A stretch of DNA of 64,000 nucleotides, taken from NCBI RefSeq assembly GCF_024713945.1, contig NC_134683.1, positions 3,287,501 to 3,351,500 on the forward strand, read 5' to 3'. The position numbers and the translations under genes were made by a program. The notes under the pieces were generated by a model, which did no database searches, was not told the DNA's origin, and saw only the letters and a program-made list of their open reading frames with translations. Shown here piece by piece: positions 40,943 through 56,300 of this stretch. Every line of letters begins with the position of its first letter. Within the stretch, counting starts at the first letter, position 1. Source of the DNA: Dermatophagoides farinae. Taxonomy: Eukaryota; Arthropoda; Arachnida; Sarcoptiformes; Pyroglyphidae.

Positions 40943-42568
40943 AACATGATCACATTAAAAGCTATTTAATACAAAACAACAACAACAACCGAAAAATTTT
41001 GTTTTTTTTTGTCTCAACCAAGTTTCAAATAATCATTCTTACATCATCATCATCATCATCACAGTATTGTTGTAGTTGTTGCTGCCGAATGAAAATGAAT
41101 TGAATTTTTATGAATTGATAATAATAATAATAAATGGGTAACAGTAGTCGTAATGCCATCATCATCATCATCATCGTATTCAATTTTCAATTCAAAACTC
41201 TTTTTCTCCTTATTACTCCCCATTTTCTTCCATCTTCTCATCCCCGTATGAAAATGTGTCACGGTTTTATATATGGATAGATTGGGGAAAATGGATAATA
41301 AAGAAAATGAATCGGACCAGAATTCATGAATTCTCTGGATTCTTTGTTTGAAGCTAAAATGACTGAATAATGAAATTTTTTTTTCTTCTCTTTGATTCTC
41401 AATTATATAATTGTATTATTTACTTTTACATATAGATAATATTCTATCATGTGTGTGTGTGTGGGTGTCTCTGGCATTCCACACCCATCTACTACATAGT
41501 GAATAATGTAAAACTTTTTATTTCCACCATCATCAACAACATTTCTTTGATTTTCGACCAGAATATATGCATACTTTTTAAACTTGAAAAATCTTTCATA
41601 TGGAATAAACATACACACACACACACACATAAACAAACATTGGCAACGGATGTTAGATCGTATTTGATTACTACTTTCACTTATAGCTCATTTCTTTTCT
41701 TGCAAATTGGAACTATTTGATTTTTTTTGCCATCTTTCATATATATTCGGTCCATATATTAGAATTTCATTAAAAGCCAAAACAGCAGCAGCAGCAGCAA
41801 CAACAACAAAGAAATAAAGGGTTAAGAAAACATCAAATATATTGTGGTGTGCAACATTTACACACACACAAATGTTTAGTTTAGCCATTCATCTTATATA
41901 ACCACCACCACCACCACCACCACCATTTGTAGATTAAACAGAAAAAAAACAGATGAAAATGCAATTTAATTTTAATAAATATCAAATATATATATTGAAA
42001 ATGGTAAATATTATGATTATTCACCATCATTTTACCTCCCAAATTTTTTTTTTTATTTTCAACCAAACGGGTTGGTGGATGTCAGAATAATATAACCCGA
42101 TTTTTATAATAATATCCGACGATTCGAACAACACACACACGCATACACATATTAATGGTTATTGGTTTATATTTATGATATGAATGTGTAACATTTGATG
42201 ATGATGATGATGAAAGAAATGGCCCGACAATGGATATATTGTCAAAACATTTTAAAAAGCCATTTTATTTCTGATATTTTGATTTGTATTTCTCTCCATT
42301 CTGTGTGTGTGTTTGCATCTTATATGTTATTATTATTATCATCAAACAAACAAAATTGTCAATGAATTTCAATTTTTGAAATAAATTTTTTTTTTTTTTT
42401 AGTGATTTAGAAAATGAAAATTGTTGGTTAATGGATTCTGTTGCCATTGATAATTGATACAAGCTATGTGTATACACACAGACACACGGGTTAATAGCAA
42501 TGATGACGACAAGGCCAAAACGATTAATTATCAACCATAAGAAAAAGAAATGATTGGCTTTCGTTTCG

Positions 42569-42594
42569 TTTTTTTTTTTTTTTTTTTTTTTTTT
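42569..42594. repeat. Poly-T, 26 nt
   Basis: An uninterrupted T-run on the plus strand. Confidence 0.9.
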
Positions 42595-43982
42595 GATTAT
42601 GCAAATGACGACGGTAGCAACATCAGAATAGCAGCAGCTACAGCAGCAGCAGGCAATCGAAAAAAAATGTCGTCAACGACAACGACTAATAAATATCAAT
42701 GGACAAATTATTCAACACCCATCATCATCATCGTGATGATGATGATGATCATAATAATGAACAATCATAGCTTAGTGATCAACAATCATTATCAACAACC
42801 ATTTTGGACATATTGATGATGATGATGTGTGTGTGTGCATTTGTGTATTGTGTATATGGATTTTTTTATGTTCATTTTTTTTTCTTTTCGTCCACAGCAA
42901 CCAAAAAAAAAAAAAATCAATTTATTCGATTGTTGTTGTTGTTGTTGATGGCTGTTGTTGACAATTAGTATGACTTGTGAAGTGTAACCAAGCTCGATAT
43001 CAAGAAGAAAGAAAAAAAATTTTTTTTTCTACTAAAAATCGTGTTTGACAATTTGGACAATACACTCATCATGTGTGTGTGTGTGTACGAGTTTAAGTGG
43101 ACAAATGAATGGAATATAAATGAATGAAACATCCGAAATTAATTATCCCAACTATCTCATTTACTCACTTGTTCACATTGCACACACACACAATTATTAT
43201 TTGTTCGTCATCAATATATATATTATGCACCCATAATTGCACTAATTATTTGGATTGACTTTTTTTTCTCATTTTCTTCAAAGTGAAAGTCAATGAAAAT
43301 GAAAACAGCAACAGCAGCAACAGCAGCAGCAGCCAAAGTAGAAAAAAAGGAAGCCATAAATTAGAACAGGAAAGAAAATGAGAAAAAACAAAACAGAGAA
43401 AGAGAAAAGAGCAAGAGATAATGAGAAATCAAATCAAAAAAAGAGAAAAAAAATGCAACAACAACCATATACATTGACAATTGCATTGTAATTGTCATTC
43501 GTTTTGATTTTTTTTTATTTGATTGAGTCAATTTGAACCAAAAAAAAAAATAAATAGCCAGACTACTATTGGATCAAGTCAGGTCAGGATGTATGTTTGT
43601 ACGTGGTGGTTGTAGCACGTATTAATAACACACACACACACACCAAGGTCTTAGATGAGTCTGATGATTTAATTAGCTTGATTACCCAAATTCATCATTA
43701 TTATAGCAACAACAACAACAAAAAAAATCAAAAAGAAAAAAGAAAAAAGAGAACAGAAAAACAAAATTATCAAGGTAACATTATGATGATCATAGAGCCA
43801 TAATAAAATGAATTAAAGAATCACACACACACACACACAGATTCATTCAAAGCAATCAATTTCTAATTGAATATAAATACAAATCAAGAATATAGAGTTG
43901 AAGAAAAAAAAATAGACAATTGATGAAATAGCAAAAATACAAACGAACGAAAATAATTTTTTTACGTGATTCGTTAAGATTT

Positions 43983-44013
<31 letters not shown>

Positions 44014-44911
44014 CATTTCAAATTACAATGTACAACTTATACGTTTATTGAATAATTATTACCGAATTTTTTTTTTGGATGAATATTAATAACAACAGAC
44101 AATGAAAAAAAAAACAGAAAAACAAAATTTCAATTTATTTATCATGGACAAATAATGAAAAAAAAAACAAAAAATCAATGGAATGGAAATAAAAACAGAA
44201 AAACAAAATGAATTCAAACGATTATGTATGTATATAAATGACCTATCATTATTTTTTGTATGGACAAACGTGGTGTGTGTGTGTGTATGTTTTCATTGAC
44301 ATCTGGACATTTATTCTTTTTCAGTTTGTATTCAATTTCTTTTGATGATGATGATGATCGAGTCTCTTTATTAATTGCCCATAAAGAATCATCATCATCA
44401 TCAGCGTTTGACAAAGATTGTTCGTTGTTCGTTGTTGTTGTTCAACAACAAAATTTTGAATTATCTATTGCCTTACATCTATCTATGTATATGTATGTGG
44501 ACAGCAGACAGCAACGGATCAATGACAAACAACTTGAAATCCAAAAAAAAAAAAAAAACAGAATCCAGGAATGAATCTGAATTTTGAGACATTGAATGAA
44601 TGAATGAATGAATTGAATTGAATTGATGGACAAGTGTGAAATTTAATGGTTTTTTTTTCTTTCATTTGGTAAAAAAAAACCCAAAAATTTTGGTTCAAAA
44701 AAAAAATCAAAATGATTGTCATCGCCATGCATAAAGAAAAAAATACATAACATCCGATGACCATCACATGATAAGGACATGGTGTCTGGCCTGGCATCAT
44801 CATTATCAATATGACTTATGTTTTATGTAATTTTGTATTCGTTTTCTTTTTTTTATTTTTGTTTTTGGGTGTAACAATCGATTACCACCAAGATGTCATA
44901 TATTTGTTGTC

Positions 44912-44920
<9 letters not shown>

Positions 44921-44947
<27 letters not shown>
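44921..44947. repeat. (GT)n microsatellite
   Basis: A 27-nt pure GT tract preceded by TATATATAT. Confidence 0.9.
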
Positions 44948-44949
<2 letters not shown>

Positions 44950-45015
44950 ATGAAATAAATGAAATTGAAAGAAAACTAAAATTCATTTGTCGATGTTACT
45001 CAAGCGGATCTCCTC

Positions 45016-45040
45016 AAAAAAAAAAAATTTTTTTTTTTTT
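45016..45040. repeat. A12-T13 palindromic homopolymer pair
   Basis: Twelve A followed directly by thirteen T, a fully self-complementary block. Confidence 0.9.
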
Positions 45041-46360
45041 GGAAACTTTAAAAATCATAATAATCTCCATACACACACACACACAAACAGATGGATATTA
45101 TTGATAAGAATCAAACATAGCAACAACAACAACAAAATTCAAGACTTGTGATCATGATGAAGATAATTAGGTTATCATTTGCATATGATGATGATAAGTC
45201 ATTGATGTGTAGTCATCTAGTGTGTACTGAATTGTTTTTTTTAATTTTATTTCTGTGGTATCCATTTGACCTATAACCAATGTCTTGTGAATTATTCAAC
45301 CATGATATTAATGATTTGTAAAGCGTGCATGTGTACAGTAAAAAGAAAAAGAAACAGATTTATGGAGACAATTCTGGTTTAAAGATTTGAATCGAATCAA
45401 TTGTTGTTGTTTTTGTCATTGATTTAGTAGATACTATAGAGACATTGAATACAAATGTATTGAATACACATCATTGATGTAGGAGGGAATGAATGGTTTA
45501 TCGATCAACAAATATTGATTGGCGTCGCCCACTATTATCGAACAACTATCAACCAATATATACAGATAAAAAGCCACACACATACACACACACACAAACA
45601 AACAAACAAAGAGAAAAAGAGAAAGAAAATTCAACAGTTCAAAAGGCTCCCACCACCATTACCACCACCATCACAACAACAACAACCATTGCGCATCAAT
45701 ATGTTCCATTATCATAAATATATATAGCCATTCAATATGTTTGTGTTTGTGTATATGTATGTATGTGTGTATGTCGCATTGAAAAGGCGCCCGATCAAAA
45801 AACTTGATTGGTTCTCTATAAGCAATAATTGATCGATCAACGATCGAATCAGCAGTTTGTGTATAACATATATATAGAAAAAGAGAAATATAAGGGAATG
45901 GCTCCCATTGTGTGTGTGTGTGTGTGTGTGCGTGTGTGTATGGATGGCTTCCAATCAATTGTATAAATAATGATCAGATATAGATATAGATAGATTGATG
46001 ATGATGATGCGCATCATCAAATCAAAAATTTTCGCATAAATATTTATACACACACACATAATGTATATAGCATATGCCAATACTGAATTGATTATATAGA
46101 TTATATTGAATCATCATACCAAATCAAATTGATTCAATTCAATAAAATATATAGTGTTTTTTTTTGTCATTTATTGACACCCAATTTTGGGCGTCAATCA
46201 TCATCATGATCATCATGATGATCATCGGAATAGTGCACTGAAAATAAATCCATTTCCCATTGATATATCTGAATAATAATGATAATGATGACTTGACAAT
46301 TCTACTACCATCAAATTATTTTTGATCACAACAGAAATTCGATACCAAAAATAAATAAAT

Positions 46361-46394
46361 AAAAAAAAATTTTTTTTTTTGGGGGGGGGGAGGG
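46361..46394. repeat. A9-T11-G10 homopolymer block
   Basis: Nine A (46361-46369), eleven T (46370-46380) and ten G (46381-46390), then AGGG. Long G-runs are otherwise absent from this AT-rich window. Confidence 0.92.
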
Positions 46395-47564
46395 AAAAAA
46401 CAACTGTGCAAAATCATTCGATTCGAATGATGATCATTTGATTCAATTCATCATGATGATAATGACAAATTTCAAATTTTTCGAATCGAATCGAATTGAA
46501 AATGGTGTGTGTTGTTGCCGAATTGATTTGATTTTGATTTAGGCTGACTAGCTGAATGATAATTTCGATGATGATGGTGATGGTGATGACACCACCAAAT
46601 CCATGTCGAATTTTCATTTTTTTTTTTAGTTCAATTGTTCATGATTATCATTGATAATAGATGTATTAGCACACACACACACACATACAATTGAATGGCA
46701 AAAATAAAAAAAAAATTCAGATCAATTGTCTGTCAGTGTGTGTGTGTATAGTGTGTTATGATGATGAGATTCGTGATTAGACTAATTAGACGACATGATT
46801 AAAATAAAACGATCATCATCATCATCATCGAGTCATTGTGTCATTATTATTATCATTCATTCAATTAGGTGAATCCAATTTACATCATCGATCCAAATCT
46901 CAAGCTCAAAATCGATAAACCATGTGTGTGTGTGTGTGTGATGATGATGATGATGATAATCGGTAATTCGGGAATTAATTAATGACAATTTTCATTCAAT
47001 TTGAATGGATTTTTTTTAGAACAAAAAAAGTACTGCGAAGTACTTAGTTTCAAGATAAGTATCTATCTATATCTGTGTGTATTGAGAATAATGTTCAAGT
47101 GAATTGCCTAAAAAAAAGTTCCAAGTGGAAATTCCAATAACAACCAGAGAAAAAAAAACACAAGTAAATCAAGAATCATAAAAGTGATTAGTATGCGGCG
47201 TCATGTATTATCCATTCAAAACATACTAATCTATACAATGATGATGATGATGACAAACGAATCGAACGAATATTTCATATAAAAAAAAATTGATAATCGT
47301 CAAAAATAAAAATAAAAAAGAAAAAGGAACTCAAACACCCATTAATGTCATATAATGTTAATGACGATATCAAAACCAAAAAAAAAAAAAAAAACTACAG
47401 TTAACAATGATGATGATGATCATTATTTTGATTCCATTCCAATCCCCGTTTTACACTTTATGTTTTTCGATTATGACTATGATCACCATCATCATCATCA
47501 CAAATGATGATCCACTATTTCGATAAATATTTCTTCTGGTGCCATTAATAGCTTTGTGTTTCGA

Positions 47565-47610
47565 GTGTGTGTGTGTGTGCATTTATATTACACACACACA
47601 CACACACACA
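47565..47610. repeat. Facing (GT)n and (CA)n tracts
   Basis: GT from 47565-47579 and CA from 47590-47610, separated by 10 nt, able to form a long hairpin. Confidence 0.9.
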
Positions 47611-49353
47611 TTCAATCGGTTTTTATTTCTTTGTTTTCAAATATATAAACACCATCACCATCATTGTCATTGTCATTAATATGATTACATTTTCTATACA
47701 TTTCAATGTTGTTGTTGTTGTAGTTGTAGTTGTTGTTGTTGTTGTTGTTGATATTGATGATGATAATGATGATGATGATGATGATTTATATTAATCAATC
47801 CATCTTTTTATTATTATTTTTATCTTTGATTAAATCTTTCTCTCTCTCTCTCTATGTCTCTCACACTTTTAAAACCATACCGTTAACACAATGTAGTTTA
47901 TAATTATGGATTATGATCATCATTGACACACATGACCACAAATGTTCATTTATAATCACCATACACACACACACCATACACTTACACACACGTGAATCAT
48001 ACACAAACATTGTTGAATTTTCTATTTTGACATGCAATTTTAGTTCATGTTCATATTCGATTCTTGATTCATGATTAGAGTGAAATGAAGAGAATTTGTT
48101 ATTCTGTATAATGATTCTACATTCTTTTGCATTATTTTTTTTTTTGGCCAACAAGAATTCGATTATTTCATGTGATTTAAAGATTTAATCAATAAATATA
48201 ATATATGTGTGTCGGTGTGATTAATTATCTTGTTCACACTATATTTCTTTCTTTTGTGTAATGTGTTTGATGAATGGTGATTTTCTCTTTCTCTCTCTCT
48301 CACTGATTGAATGAATGGATCAGTGACAAAAAAAAAAAAAATAAACTGGTTAAGTCAGACAAAGAAACAAACAGAAAAATGAGAAAATCTGGAGTAATTC
48401 TGCTACACAAACCACCAGAAAATTCTATATGAAGAAAAAAGCCATCAAATACACACACACACATATACGAGAGTTTAATGAGGTCATACACATACACACA
48501 CACACACATCCGGTTCATGCATACAATCAAATAAACAAAAAAAAAAGAAAAAAAATCAAAGAACGTGATGATCGGTTAATTGAATTTTAAATTTTTTGTT
48601 TTGTTTAATTCTATGACCCATTCTATTCCTCCCAAACTGGACATTTGATTTTTTTATGACATTTTCTTCTTTTTCATTCACAACAACAACAACAATAATG
48701 AAGGACGAAGGTCAACATCAATAACATTCGAATATAGTCAAAATATAGCCATCCATCCATTCATCCATGAAACAAACAAACAAACAAAAAAAATTTTTTT
48801 GAATGAATGAACGTAATGGAAATGGAAAAATCAAATTTCCAATGATAGTAATAATAATTTTATTTTTATTTTAGTTTTTTTCTATGAATGAAAAACTTTT
48901 TTCAATTTTGAACCGAAAATGTAAACAAATCGAAATGAAATGAAATAAATTTCAACCGAATTTCTCAACCGAAAGAAAAAAGAAATGATAATCGAAGACA
49001 CAAAAAAAACCCTATCTCTCTTCGAAGGAAAAAAAAAGCTAAATCTTTCGTTGTTGATGAGTTTATATCCAAATTCGTGTCCTATTATTATATGGCCATT
49101 CATTCGTTCGTTGGTGGATGATAATGATAATCATTTCATCATCATCAACATCGTTGTTGTTGTTGTTGTCGTCATGAATAATGACCAATAATGGCTAAAT
49201 TGTTCAATTCATAAAAAAAACGAAGAGGAGGATTAGATTTAGATTTTTGCGAAATTTTTTCAAAAAAAAAAAAAAAATGAAATGAAATGAAACAACGTGC
49301 CGGTGAATATTGAATGAATGGATCACAAATGGATGACAATATTTATATGAATG

Positions 49354-49384
49354 GATAGATAATCATTGTAGATGATTATCTATC
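49354..49384. repeat. Perfect 13-bp inverted repeat, 5-nt loop
   Basis: GATAGATAATCAT (49354-49366), loop TGTAG, ATGATTATCTATC (49372-49384), extending imperfectly into ATGG and (TATC)n. Confidence 0.88.
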
Positions 49385-50315
49385 TATCTATCCATGAACA
49401 CAATGGGTAATTGTGTAAGCAAAAAAAAAATGCCGATAAATCAAGTTTTTTTTTCGTCAAAAATCAATTATAAAGTTATATAATATATAATGCCTTCCCC
49501 CCAAAAAAAACCGTGGTTTTTTTTTCTTTGATTATCATTCATTCATCTTTCTATCATTTTTTTTTTCACTTGTTCTTTGTGTGTGCGAATGGATCAATGA
49601 ATTGAATTAAATTGATCTTAATGATGCGATACAATGATGATGATGATGGTGATGGTGATCATCATCAATGATGATAATCATTAACAATACAATGGATTAT
49701 CCTAGATATAATATAATAAAAAAAATGGATAGATAAGTAATTCCGGCTCAATAAGTGATTATACATCGTATGTATAATGTGTAATGTAATGTAATTCAGA
49801 GCATCAACAACAACACAAAAAATGACCAGAAAAAAAATCATCATCATCATCATCATTCATGAATAGTAATTAAGTAAATTGATTTCCATTGATAAGCATA
49901 AATCATCGACAGCAGCAGCAACAACAACAACAATAACCGACATCATTTGCAAAGCATCATCATCATCATCATCAATTTTTTTTGTGGATCCAATAGATCA
50001 CCACCACCACCACCAACAGAACAGATAAATTTATTTTTTTTTTTTGGGACTAATTCATAAAATTGGATTACAATCAACAAACGTAGAGATAATAAAAGGC
50101 CATCATTATCATCATCATCATCATCGAGCAAATTGAATTGAATATATCTATATGGTGGTCATATATTCATTGGGATAAAAAAAAGGCATGTATCATCAAT
50201 GAGTTGTTAATGACTTGAATGAATGAAAAAAAAAAAAAAAATAACAATTGCCCATAGTATACGTATATGGCAAATAGAATTATAAATTATTCGATGATGA
50301 TGTTAATGTAAAGAG

Positions 50316-50347
<32 letters not shown>
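50316..50347. repeat. (AAC)10 microsatellite
   Basis: Uninterrupted CAA/AAC triplets, the longest of this type that I saw. Confidence 0.9.
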
Positions 50348-53300
50348 AAAATGGATCGATACAATTTGTCCATTGATGATGATCATAATAATAATGATTA
50401 TGATTATTATGGTCATATAACCATCATCATCATCATCATCATCATGATCCATATAAGTTGATAGTATTTATGAGTTTGAAATTAATTTAGATTTATGAGC
50501 CAAACCTCTCAGTATGTGTGTGTGTGTGTGTGTGTGAATGGCTGAGAATCATCATGAACCAACCAACTATAGATTTTTTTTCTGCTTATAACTGAATTAT
50601 AATGAATTATTATTATCATCATCATACAACATAACGAACACACACACATTCATTTTCAATTCACCATAATCATTCAAATATATCGTATCATGTATCATGT
50701 AAATTGTGGACCGTATACATTTTATTTCCTGTGTGTGTATGTGCATGTGTGTGTGTGTGTGTATGCGAAATATTGATTATCATTAAGAAGAATGAAAGAA
50801 TCTACAGGATTTCTGGTGTTCATTGTTTTATGATCAACAAAAAAATGATGATGATGATGATGATTTTTACGTGTTTTCTGTATTGACTAATTTATAGATG
50901 ATGATAAAGGTAGATTCATTCTATTTTCACCAATCGGTAATTGACCGTATCCATATATTTATCCATATAAGCAGACAAATAATTTTGACATTTGTCGATT
51001 CATTCATCCAGACAAATTCGTTCACACACACACACACACAAGCAAAGAGGGAATCACAATGGAATAACAACAGCAACAAACAAAAAAAAAAATTCGAATA
51101 TTGATTTGCATAAATATCATTGCATGGGAATTCACATTCTGTCATCATCATCATCATCATCATCATACTGATCTCAGATCATCGTTATCGTCGTTTTTTT
51201 TTGTAAAGCCAAAAAAAAACCGAAAACATAATTAATCACTTTGGACAGACAACAACAACAACAACAACAACAGCGAAAATTCGTGTGTTCTGTGTGTGTG
51301 TGTGTGTGTGGGTGAGAATCAAGCAAATCGATTTTAGCCACTATAGTAGTAGTGCAATGTAATAGTAATTATTGACAAATGGACCAACCATCTAGGCAAC
51401 CAAAATAAATTTGTGGATGTATGGATGATGAGACGATTCATCATATTTAGATGATGATGATGTTTTTAGTTTGGTTCATTCGAGTTGAATTCATCATCAT
51501 CATGTGTGTGTGCAGATAAACAAACAAACAAACAGATAGAAGAAAACAATTATCAAGTAAAAGTGATCATTATTATGATAATGGCTATATGTTGATAATG
51601 AAGCCAATGTTGTCAAGGTAATCAATATAGAGAGGTTGATGAAACAAGAGAAAAAAAAGGACATAGATATGACATCAGTTAGTAAAAGATAGATAGCAAA
51701 AGAGAGATGGTCGGTTAAAATTTTTTTTTTTTTTTTATATCATGGATCGTTAATCCACACATCATGATAAAAACAAGGGTTCCCACGTTCAAAAAACAAA
51801 AAATGTCCATGGTCATATCATCATCATGATGATGATCAATAACAATGATTCGTGTCGTTGCATTTCATTATAATTGTTTTTGTTGTTGTTGTTACCTTCA
51901 TAGCTTCATAGTGAATTTTGACATTGGCCTAGGTGACACATACACATTGTGAGTTAATTGAATGAGTAAAGAGCAATTGTTAAAGGTTGGGTCTTAATTT
52001 CACATTTCATTGATGAATATTGAATCAATTATTACAGGACGTGGTGGTGGTTGTAGTAGTAGTGGTGGTGGGGAAATAAAAGGGGAAATGAAATTTCTGG
52101 TTTGGTCATATTAAAACCATTTGATCGATTTTTTCCGCTACCATTGAATCAATATCATCATCATCATCATCATCATCATTGGGTGATCGATCAATAAAAG
52201 GTATGGCCAATAACAACAAACAAATAGGAAAAAAAACAATCAAAAAAAAAAAAAAAAAAAAATTCACTAATCGAATGCATCGATAATGTAATGGGCGTGT
52301 GATTCATGCAAACAACAACAGCCAAAAATAAAAACAATGATAATAAAGCTACTTAATAGGCATTTGAACCCATTATCATCATCATCATCAAAGATCATCA
52401 TCATCATTCACAATCGATTGTTCTGTTGTTTCAAAACAATTGATTAATTATTTCAAAATGAAAGATGATGACAATAAATTTCTTGCCCTCTCTCTCTTTT
52501 TCTCTCTCTCTCTTTCGAAGCTAATCAATTATTATTACCTAAGTAAAAAAAAACAAAAGAAAAAATCCATTGAATAAATAGAGGGATTACCCATCATCGT
52601 CATCATCATCAAACTCACAACTTGATCACTATTCAATCATACACATATATATCGGTAGCGATCTCTATTTTTTTGCAGAAAAAAAATTGATCAATGATGG
52701 TGTGATGGTTTGTTGATTGAAACTACAAAACAACAACAATTGATTGGTGTTTCAAACCGGAGGCATTATACATTATGTTTATGGATATGACTGACTTGGC
52801 TATTGATCGATTTTTTTTTCTACCTGTTATTATTCTTTCATCATCATATCTAATCTGATTGTTTTATTTTTTTCATTGGCCATAACCATAACGATGACGA
52901 TCTAATTTTAGAAATAGAAACAGAAAAAAAACCTTTAGGTAAATCAAATGATGGGATGGATGCCAGAAATAAAAAAAAAACGAATCTGCACGAATCATAC
53001 TGTATAGTTGATGAACAATAAAACAATCAAAACAGCAACAACAACAACAAAAAATCGATCAAACAATAGACTCAACACACACAAACAAACACACAGTGTG
53101 AGTGGTGGTAGATATATGATTGAACATTTATAACAACACAAAAGCGATTATCGCATTAGGTAATAATGTTCGATCATCATCATCATCATCATCAACATCA
53201 TCGTTATAATCAATAGAGAATTTTCAATGAAATGAGATGGATGAATGAATGAATGAATGAAAATCTATTGAACCTAAACAAGGTGTGTTCACCAAAAAAA

Positions 53301-56300
53301 AAAAAAAAATCTATCTATCCATCTAACCATTCAATCCAATCTATTCATCAATCCAATCCAATGAAAATTTATCCATGTATCGAAGAAAAAGGGATTCACA
53401 CACACACACACATTGTTACCTGAACAACAACAACAACAATTTTTTTTTCTTGCATGAAGCACGAATTCAATGCCAGTGTTTGATTCAAACAACACACACG
53501 ATCACCAAAAAAAAAAAAAAAAAAAATCGATTATCATCACCAACATCATGATTGAATATGAAAAGGAACGCCTTCCGTTTTTTTTCTACCTATTTTACAA
53601 TCAATTGATTTGCATATACATACAACAACAAAAACGCAACATCATCATCAATAAATACATTCATCTGATAGTGATGCTAACTAGTAATAATCATTCACTT
53701 GATTTGATTGAATGACCAAAAGAATCCAAAAAAAAAAAAAATTGAAAACTAAAACCAATCATCACAGATCAAACAAGAATGATTGTATTTGAAAATGATA
53801 GCTTTTCATTGTAATCAGAAATCAGAAAAATAAAATTCGATTTTTTTTTCAATAAAGCTAAGTGGAATTGGTCATTTTTCCATGTTATCTAGACTTTTAG
53901 TGTGATTTACTTGTTTTGTTCATCACCATCAATATAGACAACTTATTGATGACAGTCAATTCCCAAATGTTCAATGTGTCCATCATCATCATCATCATCA
54001 TCATTATGAAACGTAGAAAATTTACGGGAAAAAAATCATCATCATCATCATCACATTGATTGGGGATGTCCATTTATTCCATACAATGACAGTGTTGTTG
54101 TTGCCTTTGTAGTTGTCATTATCAAACTTGCACACACACACACACACACAAAGAAAACAAGTGAAAAAATCATTTATGATGGGATTTAAAAGAAAAAAAA
54201 ATCTAATCAAATCTAATCTAATTTGATCATAAGAAAAAAGTGTGTATTATGATGATGATGATGATGATTACAAGTTTGATCATTTCAAATTTTGTTGTTG
54301 TTGTTGTTGTTTAAAAATACAAACAACAATTATAGCAATATGTGTGTAAAAGTTTTCCTTTGCTGTTTTTATCATTTATTTGTGATTCAAACACACAAAC
54401 ACACTAGGAAACCAGAAGCTCAATGAATGATAATCTCTAATTGACTGACATACTGAAACATACAAAGACACAAGGAACTAGAAAAAAAAGGTCATCAAAA
54501 AAAAAAAAACAAAAAAAAAAAACAATGGATTCTCTACAATAGATAGTGATCCGGATTCTCTGTGCGATTCTTTTTTTTTTTAGCCATTAAATTCTGGGTA
54601 AATAAAATTAAATTTAAATTTAATAAATTCTAATGAATGGCGCATCCACACACACACACACACACACGCCTAGTGATAGTGATTTTTTTTTCTGCAAGTT
54701 AGCTAATGATAATTGCTGCCCAATGAGAGGCAAAAGGAAGAAGAAAAAGAAGAAGTGAAAAAAATTATAATCAAAGGAACTGCACTCTGTTTGCGTACGA
54801 TGCTAATGATGATGGCTTTCCATATCCATCCTGTTGGTTCGTATTTTGTTTTTTTTTTCACTTTGTTCAGTGTTTGTTTTGTTTTGTTGTTGTTGTTGTT
54901 GTTGTTGTTGCTGTTTCAACGACAATAACCATGATGGTAGAGTAATAGCAATCATCATCATCATCATCACACCCAATCATCCAATGATCCAATGATGTTG
55001 GTCGATTCTAAATAGCCAAAGAAAAAAAAATAAAGACAGACCAACCAAATGAATAACCGACCGAATAGTGAGAGAAAAAAAACACATCATAATCATAATT
55101 TAAAAATCCAAAACAAAACAAAATGAACTGAAATCATTGTTACCGAAATTGAAATGAAATGAAAATGAAAATGAAAATGAAAATTGGCACATTTGGAAAA
55201 TTTTAAAATGATCTTGGTGAGGAACCGAGAGAAAAAAACGAAAATAAAGAAGAAAAAAAAATCATAATCATCATCATCGCATTTAATGTGTAAAAATTGA
55301 GCTGAAAATGATTTTCAAAACACACACAACAGAATCCATAGGTCGATTCTCTATTTTTTTGTGCTTAGCTCGATTCAATTCTCTAATACATATTACATAG
55401 AATTCAATGAATTCTGTGTGTGTGTGTGTGTGTTTCAGCATTCAATTCTTGTAGAATTTAATAATAATGATGATGATCATGATGACTATGGGCAGATATA
55501 TTCTCAATTGCCAAACTTTTTTTTTCTGAATTTTTTTTTTTATTACAATAGATTGAATAGATAGAGTTCGTGATTCATATATTTTTATCTACAATGAAAA
55601 ATGAAAATGAACGAAAAAAAAAATAAAACACTCGAAAATCTTGATTAATGTTAATACAAACAAATCATCATCATAATCATATCATGATGATGGTGATGAA
55701 AAAAAAAATTGATACACAAATACACGAAACATAATATATGAATGGAGCATTATTATATTCCTATATATTGTAAGTGAAGTGATTCTGTTCTATTCTATTC
55801 TGTACACATGATATGATATATAGAATACACCCTTTGTTTACTTAGCAAAAGATTGTATCCACATTATCATCAAATGGAATTGTTTTTTTCGGTTGGTTGA
55901 ATGGTATTCCGTTATAATCTGATTTGATAATGGTATTACGAAAATTGAAAACGAAACCAGAAAACTTTAAAAAGAAATGTTCGTCCATAGAAATCATTTT
56001 TTTCGATGACATGACATGACATAATCATCATCGTGATTATCATCGGTCAATTGCCAATAATGATTCAATTTAAACTAACCGGATGATTCGAATGACAAGA
56101 AAATGAATCTAAAAAAAAGTGGAGAATGATTATTCATGAGAAACTGGTTGTCCAGTTGATCATCTATTCTATTCTATTATTATGTATTGAATGTGAATGA
56201 TTATTGGTTGAAATCGAAAACCTGAAATGAAAAATTGAGGAACAGAAAAAAAAATTGGTCCAACACCCATAATATAAATCCAGAGACGAAAAAAAAAATT

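Larger units (their letters stand above)
36001..46000. other. Non-coding, microsatellite-rich DNA
   Basis: No gene is supported. It holds three of the longest T-runs (36727-36758, 38784-38819, 42569-42594), a GAA array at 39585-39608, a pentanucleotide ATTGA array at 39812-39840, (CAC)n at 41900-41925, an A12T13 palindrome at 45016-45040 and GT tracts at 44921-44947 and 45909-45930. Confidence 0.7.

Noticed and set aside
52037..52112. Acceptor-like ACAG followed by a short Gly/Ser-rich open frame on the plus strand
   Set aside because: It consists mostly of (GGT)n/(AGT)n repeats, ends after about 25 codons, and no donor-linked upstream exon was visible.
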